46,736 bases of DNA from an uncultured Christensenellaceae bacterium (GTDB taxonomy: Bacteria > Bacillota > Clostridia > Christensenellales > UBA3700): positions 379,887-426,622 of the forward strand of contig CAJUOU010000001.1 in assembly GCA_910588545.1 (NCBI GenBank). Reading direction: 5' to 3'. Shown here piece after piece: positions 8,354 to 15,030 of this stretch. The notes beneath the pieces were generated by a model, which saw only the letters and a program-made list of their open reading frames with translations, was not told the DNA's origin and made no database searches. Position 1 is the stretch's first letter. Every line of letters begins with the position of its first letter. The position numbers and the translations under genes are program-made.

Positions 8354-8397
8354 AAAGCACAAAACCGTGACGGGAAACTGCCACGGTTTTGTGCTTT
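8354..8397. terminator. Strong bidirectional terminator
   Basis: A 13-bp perfect stem GCACAAAACCGTG (8357-8369) with CACGGTTTTGTGC (8382-8394), flanked by A and T runs. It separates the DivIVA-like gene from the convergent gene at 8445-8894. Confidence 0.85.
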
Positions 8398-8444
8398 ATA
8401 ATAAATTCATTTATTGTACATTTTATAAAATAATTTGTTTAAAA

Positions 8445-8894
8445 TTAATGTGTTTCCTTAGGTCTAACAGGTAAATATGTAGCGACACTTGTAATTTCGT
8501 CGTCTATATTTTTAAAAGCCGATTTGATTTCGTCAGTTAGTTTATATATTTTGCCTTTAACAACAAACACATAACTTTCGGATAAATACATTTCTCCACA
8601 TTTTATTACGCGACTATTTCCGTAAATAATAGGATGCCTAGTGGTATGTTTAAATTTCAAAGCGTTTAAATGTTTGTTCACAATTTTCTTAGCGGTAATA
8701 GACGGCAAGGAATAATAACCCGAATCTGGGTTTGAATTTGGATAATAATAAGTAATCTCGTTTTGTGCAAAAATTTCGTCGATATCTTTTGATATATCGT
8801 TATTTATATTAAAATAAATAACACAAAACAGTGCTATTGCGATAGCTATTAGAAGAATTATACCAACTGTAATTATTAAAACTTTCTTTTTCAT
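8445..8894 (-). CDS. Membrane-anchored protein of unknown function
   Basis: A 149-residue protein with one N-terminal transmembrane segment or uncleaved signal (residues 4-28, MKKK start) and an extracytoplasmic domain of about 115 residues. No family recognised. There is no lipobox Cys at a sensible position. It has its own promoter (8909-8938) with only about 14 bases between the -10 and the ATG, and shares a terminator with the DivIVA-like gene. Being next to spoIIAA on the opposite strand suggests nothing firm. Confidence 0.6.
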   Translation of the reverse strand: MKKKVLIITVGIILLIAIAIALFCVIYFNINNDISKDIDEIFAQNEITYYYPNSNPDSGYYSLPSITAKKIVNKHLNALKFKHTTRHPIIYGNSRVIKCGEMYLSESYVFVVKGKIYKLTDEIKSAFKNIDDEITSVATYLPVRPKETH

Positions 8895-8908
8895 TTTATC
8901 TCTTTTAA

Positions 8909-8938
8909 ATTATACCACATTAAATTAATTGTTGTCAA
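8909..8938 (-). promoter_or_regulatory. Promoter of the 8445-8894 gene
   Basis: On the minus strand: TTGACA (8938-8933), 18-base spacer, TATAAT (8914-8909). The leader is very short, roughly eight bases. Confidence 0.7.
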
Positions 8939-9073
8939 TACAGTATATTTTCTTATTATTTTCCGCAAATTAAATTAGACAATATACAGCGTAATAAAGA
9001 CATATTCGGAAATATTTTTTTAACTATCTTTAGATATAATTTATTTAAATCGCATATAGGAGGAAATTGTTAA

Positions 9074-9382
9074 ATGAATATAAAAACAGCTAAAGTCGGT
9101 AGCAATTTGATTATATCTTTAAACGGAGAATTGGACGAAAGTGTAGCGGATATTACAAGAAAAAACATTGACAAATTTATATTGAGTGAAAGATTTGAAA
9201 ATGTGATTTTTGATATGAACGGTTTATCGTTTATGGATAGTACAGGAATAGGAGTGCTATTGGGACGTTATAAACTTATAAAAAAACTTGGCGGTGTAGC
9301 AATGATTAAAGGCTCAAACAAGCAAATTGACAGAGTACTTACAATGAGCGGAATATACACTATAATGGAAAAAATATCTTAA
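9074..9382 (+). CDS. spoIIAA: Anti-sigma F factor antagonist SpoIIAA
   Basis: A 102-residue STAS-domain protein. The phosphorylated serine is S56 in MDSTGIGVLLGRY. In its unphosphorylated form SpoIIAA frees sigma-F from SpoIIAB in the forespore. Slightly shorter than the B. subtilis protein (117). It is the first gene of spoIIAA-spoIIAB-sigF; a ribosome site AGGAGG precedes the ATG. I could not identify a convincing sigma-H promoter or Spo0A box in the 135 bases upstream. Confidence 0.93.
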   Translation: MNIKTAKVGSNLIISLNGELDESVADITRKNIDKFILSERFENVIFDMNGLSFMDSTGIGVLLGRYKLIKKLGGVAMIKGSNKQIDRVLTMSGIYTIMEKIS

Positions 9383-9397
9383 CGGGAGGTTTTTATT

Positions 9398-9835
9398 TTG
9401 GAAAATTATTTTGAATTGAAATTAAAAAGCATAAGCGAAAACGAAAAGTTTGCAAGAAATACAGTTGCGGGATTTTTGGTGCCTTTGGACCCGACTTTAT
9501 CCGAAATTGACGATATTAAAACAGCGGTTTCCGAAGCAGTTACAAACTGTATTGTTCACGGCTACGAAGATGTGGAAAACGGAGAGATTATCATAAAAGT
9601 GGGCATTGACGGAAAACGAGCAACTATCACAATTATCGATAACGGTGTTGGCATTAAGGATATCGAAAAAGCACTTGTACCATTTTACACCACAAAACCC
9701 GACAGCGATAGGAGTGGGATGGGCTTTACATTGATGCAATCGTTTATGGACGAATTTGAGGTATACAGCGAAGAAAATAAGGGAACAACCATAGTGATGA
9801 CTAAAATAATCGGTAACGAGGGAGTTCATGATTGA
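9398..9835 (+). CDS. spoIIAB: Anti-sigma F factor / SpoIIAA kinase SpoIIAB
   Basis: A 145-residue GHKL-fold serine kinase that binds and inhibits sigma-F or phosphorylates SpoIIAA. ATP-site motifs are visible: E46 and N50 in SEAVTN, DNGVGI at 81-86 and SGMGFTLM near 107-114. The start is TTG at 9398, eight bases after GGGAGG. The 3' end overlaps sigF by eight bases (ATGATTGA), indicating translational coupling. Confidence 0.93.
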   Translation: MENYFELKLKSISENEKFARNTVAGFLVPLDPTLSEIDDIKTAVSEAVTNCIVHGYEDVENGEIIIKVGIDGKRATITIIDNGVGIKDIEKALVPFYTTKPDSDRSGMGFTLMQSFMDEFEVYSEENKGTTIVMTKIIGNEGVHD

Positions 9836-10547
9836 TGCTGAAAAGACAAAAGAACTTATACTGCTGTCGCAAAGCGGAGATATAGAAGCAAAAGAAATTT
9901 TGCTAAAGGAAAATATCCCGTTGATAAAAAGCATTGTAAAGCGGTATAAAGGCAAAAATATCGAATATGATGACCTTATGCAGCTTGGGTCATTGGGACT
10001 TGTTAAGGCTATTAACAATTTTAATCCGGATTTTGGGGTAAGGTTGTCAACCTACGCGGTGCCGATGATTACGGGCGAAATAAAAAGGTTTATCCGTGAC
10101 GACGGTGCAATAAAAGTATCCAGAGCGCTAAAAACTATGTCCTATAAAATCGGAAAATTTGTTGAAGAATATCAACAAAACAATGCAAAAGAGCCAGAAA
10201 TCAGCGTGATTGCAAAACAATTTGATATTGACGAGCAAGAGGTTGTTTATATTTTGGATAGCTCCAAAATGCCTGTCAGCATTTATGAAAAAAACGACGA
10301 CGACAACGGTAAAAGCCTTATCGATAGATTATCCGACAGTACAACAGAAGAAGATATGCTTGACAAATTGACATTGAAAGATTGTATTCAAAAGTTGCCG
10401 CAGCGGGAAAAATTGCTTATAGTGTTAAGATATTATAAGGATAAAACGCAAAGCGAAATTGCTAAAATACTAGGTGTTTCCCAGGTACAGGTGTCAAGAT
10501 TGGAATCTAAGATAATAGAAAAATTAAAAAAACAATTAACAGGTTAA
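9828..10547 (+). CDS. sigF: RNA polymerase sigma-F factor
   Basis: A 239-residue sigma factor of the sporulation SigF/SigG group, with region 2 (about residues 20-95, YDDLMQLGSLGLVKAINNF), region 3, and a region 4 helix-turn-helix (TQSEIAKILGVSQVQVSRLE, residues about 207-226). It directs early forespore transcription. Assignment to sigF rather than sigG rests on its place directly after spoIIAB. A strong terminator follows, before the spoVA genes. Confidence 0.93.
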   Translation: MIDAEKTKELILLSQSGDIEAKEILLKENIPLIKSIVKRYKGKNIEYDDLMQLGSLGLVKAINNFNPDFGVRLSTYAVPMITGEIKRFIRDDGAIKVSRALKTMSYKIGKFVEEYQQNNAKEPEISVIAKQFDIDEQEVVYILDSSKMPVSIYEKNDDDNGKSLIDRLSDSTTEEDMLDKLTLKDCIQKLPQREKLLIVLRYYKDKTQSEIAKILGVSQVQVSRLESKIIEKLKKQLTG

Positions 10548-10571
10548 ATCACTTTTTTAAATTAAAATAAC

Positions 10572-10624
10572 TATGTATATATTAAAAGTTGTAGGTCAAC
10601 AATTAATATATACATATTTTTTTT
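10572..10624 (+). terminator. Terminator between sigF and the spoVA genes
   Basis: A 14-bp perfect stem TATGTATATATTAA (10572-10585) with TTAATATATACATA (10603-10616), an inner GTTG/CAAC pairing, then eight T residues. It suggests the spoVA genes are transcribed separately or by read-through. Confidence 0.8.
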
Positions 10625-10640
10625 GAGATTAGGAGGAAAT

Positions 10641-10730
10641 ATGAAGGATTTAAAAAATGTCAATATGGACGAGACGGAAATACTTTATAAGGGCAATAAA
10701 ATTATTGAGGAGAGGAAGATAAATGATTGA
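10641..10730 (+). CDS. Possible 29-residue small protein or leader peptide before spoVAC
   Basis: An ATG ten bases after the start of a perfect AGGAGG site (10631-10636) opens a 29-codon frame rich in charged residues (start MKDLKNVNMDETEIL). Its stop overlaps the spoVAC start (ATGATTGA, eight bases shared), the same junction as spoIIAB-sigF. It has no hydrophobic segment and matches no family I know. Its ribosome site is better than that of spoVAC (GAGAGGAAG), which suggests it is translated and couples translation to spoVAC. It could also just be a ribosome-loading leader. Confidence 0.5.
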   Translation: MKDLKNVNMDETEILYKGNKIIEERKIND

Positions 10731-11172
10731 AAAGACAGAATATCAAAAATATGTTAACAAAACAGTTCCAAGAACACAAGAATTAAAAACATTGCTTACA
10801 GCTTTTATTTCAGGCGGTATAATTTGTATGATTGGCGAGGGTATTTTAGATTTGTATACTTATACGCTCCCAATGTTAGGACAGGAAGAAATCGCAACAC
10901 TAACAACAATTACATTAATATTTATAGGTGGTTTTTTAACTGCGGTCGGACTTTATGACAAACTTGGCAGACATTGCGGTGCGGGAACGATTATACCTAT
11001 TACAGGTTTTGCAAATTCCATTGTTTCCCCTGCGATAGAATTTAACCGAGAGGGTGTTTTTCAAGGTGTTATGTCCAGAATGTTTGATATTGCAGGACCT
11101 GTTATAGTATCGGGTGTGACAATGTCTGCAATTATAGGTATAATATTTTATTTGATAGAGGTGTTTGCATGA
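10723..11172 (+). CDS. spoVAC: Stage V sporulation protein AC
   Basis: A 149-residue membrane protein, the usual SpoVAC length, with about four hydrophobic segments and the family stretch GRHCGAGTIIPITGFANS. SpoVAC is part of the dipicolinic acid channel in the inner forespore membrane and has been described as mechanosensitive in B. subtilis. It overlaps spoVAD by four bases (ATGA). Only AC, AD and AE homologues are present, the minimal set typical of Clostridia. Confidence 0.93.
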   Translation: MIEKTEYQKYVNKTVPRTQELKTLLTAFISGGIICMIGEGILDLYTYTLPMLGQEEIATLTTITLIFIGGFLTAVGLYDKLGRHCGAGTIIPITGFANSIVSPAIEFNREGVFQGVMSRMFDIAGPVIVSGVTMSAIIGIIFYLIEVFA

Positions 11173-12176
11173 GCAAAAAAAGAGGAAATCAAACTTTTGT
11201 TATAGAAAGTGACATAAGTATTAAAAACACTTATAGCATAGCAGGACCCGAAGAGGGCGAGGGAAGTTTTAAAGATTATTACGACTATTTGCTTGATGAC
11301 GATTTGTGGGAGTGTAAGTCATACGAAAAGGCGGAAATCAAAATTCATAAGGAAGTAATCGACGGCGTTTTGAAAAAAGAGTACCTAACACACCGCAACA
11401 TTGACTGTATTTTTGGAGGAGATTTGCTAAATCAAATAATATCTTCAAGTTTCAGTGCAAGGGAATTTGAAGTGCCTTTCATCGGTTTGTATGGAGCTTG
11501 CTCCACATTTGGGGAAAGCTTGGCTGTTGCAAGTATGATTATGGATGGCGATAATATGCAAAGGACAGTATGTGCCACAAGTTCACACTTTGGTACTGCG
11601 GAAAGACAATACAGATTTCCTTTGGAATTAGGCACTCAGCCAACCCCTACAAGTCAATGGACAATAACAGGTGCAGGGGCTGTGTTGCTAGAGCGAAACA
11701 GTGGAGATTATCCTAAGATAAAAAGCGTTACTATAGGTAAGGTTATCGATTATGAGATATCAGACGCTGCAAATATGGGGGCTGCAATGGCACCTGCTGC
11801 TTATGATACTATTTATACCCATCTAAGAGATATGAATAGGACACCCGACTATTACGATATGATTATCACGGGAGACCTTGGCAAATACGGCTTGGATTTA
11901 TTAAAACATTTTGCGGAAGTGGACGGCTTGGTAACTGAAAATATATTTGACGATTGCGGTGCAAGAATTTACACCTCCAATCAAAATTGCGGACAAGGCG
12001 GCAGTGGAGCAGGGTGTTCTGCAATAGTTTACAGTGCATATTTGCACAAAGAGCTTTTGGCAAAAAAATTGCATAAAATTTTATTAGTTCCGACAGGAGC
12101 ATTGCTGTCAAGACTATCAACTATGCAAGGGGAGTCAATCCCTGCAATCGCACATGCGATAGATATTGAAATATGA
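11169..12176 (+). CDS. spoVAD: Stage V sporulation protein AD
   Basis: A 335-residue protein of thiolase-like fold that binds dipicolinic acid for import into the developing spore. Family features include GLYGACSTFGESLAVA (about residues 103-118), the ATSSHFGTAERQYRFPLE stretch and GQGGSGAGCSA near residue 276. Length matches the family. It is coupled to spoVAC by an ATGA overlap and is followed seven bases later by spoVAE. Confidence 0.94.
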   Translation: MSKKRGNQTFVIESDISIKNTYSIAGPEEGEGSFKDYYDYLLDDDLWECKSYEKAEIKIHKEVIDGVLKKEYLTHRNIDCIFGGDLLNQIISSSFSAREFEVPFIGLYGACSTFGESLAVASMIMDGDNMQRTVCATSSHFGTAERQYRFPLELGTQPTPTSQWTITGAGAVLLERNSGDYPKIKSVTIGKVIDYEISDAANMGAAMAPAAYDTIYTHLRDMNRTPDYYDMIITGDLGKYGLDLLKHFAEVDGLVTENIFDDCGARIYTSNQNCGQGGSGAGCSAIVYSAYLHKELLAKKLHKILLVPTGALLSRLSTMQGESIPAIAHAIDIEI

Positions 12177-12183
12177 GGTGAAT

Positions 12184-12552
12184 ATGGAAATTTTTTTAAG
12201 GTATTTACAAGTTTTTGTGGTAGGCGGTTTGGTTTGTTTTATCGGACAAATATTGATAAATAAAACTAAAATGACAAGTGCTAGAATATTGGTATTGTTT
12301 TTAACTTTAGGTGTCGTTTTGGAAGCTGTTGGAGCTTTTAGATATATAAAAGAATTTGGAAGTTCGGGTATAACCGTGCCGATTGTAGGCTTTGGGGCAA
12401 ACCTAGCAAAAGGTGCGATAGAAGGTGCAAAATACGGTATTATACCTGCGGTTGTGGGCGGTATGCAAAAGGCTGCAGGTGGACTTACTGCTGCAATAGT
12501 TTTTGGCTTTATTTTTTCAGTCGTCTCGAAATCAAAAACAAAACGAATGTGA
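12184..12552 (+). CDS. spoVAE: Stage V sporulation protein AE (SpoVAEb type)
   Basis: A 122-residue membrane protein with about four hydrophobic segments and the stretch GSSGITVPIVGFGANLAKGA, as in SpoVAEb. The ATG at 12184 is chosen because GAGGTG (12175-12180) lies just before it; an in-frame ATG at 12166 would overlap spoVAD without a better site. It is the last gene of the spoVA unit, with a terminator after it. Confidence 0.9.
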   Translation: MEIFLRYLQVFVVGGLVCFIGQILINKTKMTSARILVLFLTLGVVLEAVGAFRYIKEFGSSGITVPIVGFGANLAKGAIEGAKYGIIPAVVGGMQKAAGGLTAAIVFGFIFSVVSKSKTKRM

Positions 12553-12582
12553 TAAAAATTTTTTAAAGCGTATAAAATTTAT

Positions 12583-12621
12583 AAAAAACAGCCTAAATTA
12601 TACTATTTACGGCTGTTTTTC
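12583..12621 (+). terminator. Terminator of the spoVA operon
   Basis: AAAAAACAGCC (12583-12593) pairs with GGCTGTTTTT (12611-12620), with a further inner AAAT/ATTT pairing. Confidence 0.75.
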
Positions 12622-12733
12622 TTTATCTTGTGGAAAATTAGGGTTGAATTTTACTTGTTAACGTAGAATTTATTATTTTTATCTATTTTATGTGGAACTA
12701 TTAAAAATGTGCAAAAATATCACAAAAATGTAA

Positions 12734-13435
12734 ATGGTCGCATATATTAATACAATGAGTAAAATAGGCAAGTTATTTAAAAAGAGACGATATTTTCTTG
12801 TAAAATTTCTTATAATAATTGTTGTTATAGTGCTGCTTGTGGTTTGTCTTCTTGCGTATGTAAGGGGCAATATCATGCCGGCAATACTTACCATGAGCGA
12901 GGCAAGTGTAAAAGTCATGGCAGTCAATGCAATAAACAACGCCGCACACATGGTAATTGACAGCGAAATGACTTATGACGATTTTGTTATAATACAAAAG
13001 GACTCTAACGACAAAATTCAATTTGTACAAGCAAACACGATAAAAATTAACAGATTAACACGTGATTTGGCAAACTTATGTCAATCTAATATTGAAAAGA
13101 TAGAACACCAATCGGTACAAATACCATTGGGTGCTTTTACGGGGTCGGTAATGCTTTCCGATTTAGGACCACCCGTAAACATTGCATTGTTGCCTATAGG
13201 TAGCGTTCAGTGTGATTTTACATCTTTTTTCGAACAAGTGGGAATCAATCAAACAAGGCATAGTATTTACGTAAATATTAAAACTACAATCTCCTTGGTA
13301 CTACCTATATCGAGCGTACCCGTAAATATTTCTACAGCTATTTTAGTATGTGAAAATATCATTGTTGGCGAAGTCCCTCAATTTTATTTTAACGGCTCAA
13401 GCTCGTATGGTAAATTGCATTTATCGCCAAATTGA
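12734..13435 (+). CDS. yunB: Sporulation protein YunB
   Basis: A 233-residue protein with one N-terminal membrane anchor (about residues 21-44) and a large extracytoplasmic domain. The stretch NQTRHSIYVNIKTTISLVLP near residues 175-194 is characteristic of YunB, a sporulation protein of unresolved biochemical role known from B. subtilis. The start is uncertain: ATG 12734 and ATG 12755 (giving MSKIGKLFKK) both lack a clear ribosome site, and the second resembles homologues that begin just before the basic stretch. It is a single gene, transcribed like its neighbours. Confidence 0.82.
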   Translation: MVAYINTMSKIGKLFKKRRYFLVKFLIIIVVIVLLVVCLLAYVRGNIMPAILTMSEASVKVMAVNAINNAAHMVIDSEMTYDDFVIIQKDSNDKIQFVQANTIKINRLTRDLANLCQSNIEKIEHQSVQIPLGAFTGSVMLSDLGPPVNIALLPIGSVQCDFTSFFEQVGINQTRHSIYVNIKTTISLVLPISSVPVNISTAILVCENIIVGEVPQFYFNGSSSYGKLHLSPN

Positions 13436-13471
13436 GATTTAAATAAAAATATATAAATAATTATTTATAAC

Positions 13472-13500
13472 TTGACTTTTAAATTTTTAAATGTTAAAAT
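13472..13500 (+). promoter_or_regulatory. Promoter of the pheST T-box transcript
   Basis: TTGACT (13472-13477), 17-base spacer, TAAAAT (13495-13500) with an extended -10 TG. It starts the T-box leader only a few bases downstream. Confidence 0.8.
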
Positions 13501-13506
13501 AAACCT

Positions 13507-13786
13507 AATAACGATGACTGAGACAAGTAGCACTACAATAGGGTAAAAGAGAAAAGGCGATTTGGTGAGAGCCGATACCACTATGTTTTGCGAATTCACT
13601 CACGAGTTGCTTTTGGGAATTGGAAACTTAGTAACAAAAGCCGTAGGACTGCGTTAAATCTGATTAAGGCACAATTTACAGCATTGGCAAAATATTTGCT
13701 AATTTATTGTTTTTTAGTTGTGTGAAGTTAGGTGGTACCGTGATTTATTCGCCCTAATACGAAAGTATTGGGGCGTTGTTATTTTT
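13507..13786 (+). promoter_or_regulatory. T-box riboswitch controlling pheST
   Basis: A 280-base leader with the T-box sequence AGTTAGGTGGTACCGTG (13726-13742), an upstream stem I region and a terminator hairpin at 13750-13786. In the presumed specifier loop the triplet TTC (13595-13597), followed by the usual A, is a Phe codon, as expected for pheST. Binding of uncharged tRNA-Phe would favour the antiterminator and let transcription reach pheS. Another 204 bases of AT-rich leader lie between the terminator and pheS. Confidence 0.92.
13750..13786 (+). terminator. Regulated terminator of the T-box
   Basis: CGCCCTAATAC (13750-13760) pairs with GTATTGGGGCG (13765-13775) over a GAAA loop, followed by a T-rich tract. 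It competes with the antiterminator that includes the T-box sequence. Confidence 0.88.
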
Positions 13787-13990
13787 GAGTGCAATAAGAT
13801 AGTCAACATTAATAATTTATCATTTTATTAAATTGATAATTTTAAATAGGTAATTTTATAGAGGTAATAAACCAAAATAAAAATGACTGAAAAATAAATT
13901 TTAATATTTTTAGATAACAATAATTTAATAAATGACGATAATAAAAATAATTTAGGAAATTAAGCAACTTTTAGTAAAAAAGGAGTAAAT

Positions 13991-15019
13991 ATGGAAGGAA
14001 AAATCAAAGAAATTTTGCAAAAAGCACTTGCACTTATCGATGACAGTGAAAATTTGGAAAATTTAGAAAAAATTCAACAAATAAGAGTGCAATTTTTGGG
14101 TAAAAACGGAGAACTTACAAATGTATTAAGGGGTATGAAAGATGTTGCTCCCGAATTGAAACCTGTTATAGGTAAGTTTGTAAATCAAGCTCGTGACGAA
14201 ATCACAAACCGTATAGAATCAAGGATAGCTGAGCTTACTGCTAAAAGTATCGAACAAAAACTAAATAGTGAAAGTGTAGACATTACATTAAGTAGCAAAC
14301 GTAACCCTAAAGGCGGATTGCATCCTTGTTCGATTGTTATAAACGAAATTTTAGGTATTTTTACTCAAATGGGCTTTCAAGTTAAACAAGGTCCCGAAGT
14401 TGAGACGGATTTCTTTAACTTTCAAACACTTAATATACCAAAAGACCATCCTGCACGCGAAATGCAAGATACTTTTTACATTAATGACGAGCTGTTGCTA
14501 AGGACTCATACTTCGCCTATGCAAGCAAGAACCATGATTAGTCAACAACCGCCTATCCGTATAGTTAATCCGGGCAAAGTTTACAGACCTGATGACGATG
14601 CAACTCATAGCCCTATGTTCCAACAAATAGAGGGGTTGGTTGTGGATAAAGGTATAACTTTGTGTGATTTAAAAGGTATTTTGGAGACATTTGCAAAGGC
14701 ATTGTTTAACGAAAATACCAAGACTAGACTAAGACCATCTTTCTTCCCATTCACAGAGCCTAGCGTAGAAGTTGACGTAACTTGTGCGATGTGCGGCGGC
14801 AAAGGTTGCAGAATTTGTAAGGGTACAGGTTGGATAGAAATTTTAGGTGCAGGAATAGTAAACCCTAAAGTTTTGGAAAACTGCGGCATAGACAGTAATA
14901 TTTACAGCGGTTTTGCTTTTGGTTTGGGTATTGAGCGTATTACAATGATAAAATACGGTATACCTGATATGAGAATATTGTTTGATAACGATATTAGATT
15001 TTTAAAGCAGTTTAATTAA
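13991..15019 (+). CDS. pheS: Phenylalanine--tRNA ligase alpha subunit
   Basis: A 342-residue class II synthetase subunit carrying the catalytic site that charges tRNA-Phe. An N-terminal coiled-coil arm (about 1-85) is followed by the class II core with VETDFFNFQTLNIPKDHPAR (motif 1 region), HTSPMQAR, FQQIEGLVVDKG (motif 2) and GFAFGLGIERITMIKYGIPDMR (motif 3). A CAMCGGKGCRICKGTG stretch with four Cys is a common feature of this family. The start follows AAAAGGAG. pheT starts 11 bases after the stop. Confidence 0.97.
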   Translation: MEGKIKEILQKALALIDDSENLENLEKIQQIRVQFLGKNGELTNVLRGMKDVAPELKPVIGKFVNQARDEITNRIESRIAELTAKSIEQKLNSESVDITLSSKRNPKGGLHPCSIVINEILGIFTQMGFQVKQGPEVETDFFNFQTLNIPKDHPAREMQDTFYINDELLLRTHTSPMQARTMISQQPPIRIVNPGKVYRPDDDATHSPMFQQIEGLVVDKGITLCDLKGILETFAKALFNENTKTRLRPSFFPFTEPSVEVDVTCAMCGGKGCRICKGTGWIEILGAGIVNPKVLENCGIDSNIYSGFAFGLGIERITMIKYGIPDMRILFDNDIRFLKQFN

Positions 15020-15030
15020 GGAGATATGAT

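Noticed and set aside
8941..9073. Sigma-H promoter or Spo0A box before spoIIAA
   Set aside because: CGGAAAT near 9007 and TATAAT at 9035 do not give the right spacing or consensus, and no TGTCGAA box is present.
10548..10640. Sigma-G promoter before the spoVA genes
   Set aside because: TGTATA at 10574 with CAACAATTAA downstream is a poor match and lies within the sigF terminator hairpin.
13436..13990. Small open frames within the T-box leader
   Set aside because: The interval is fully accounted for by promoter, T-box and spacer; no frame has a ribosome site.
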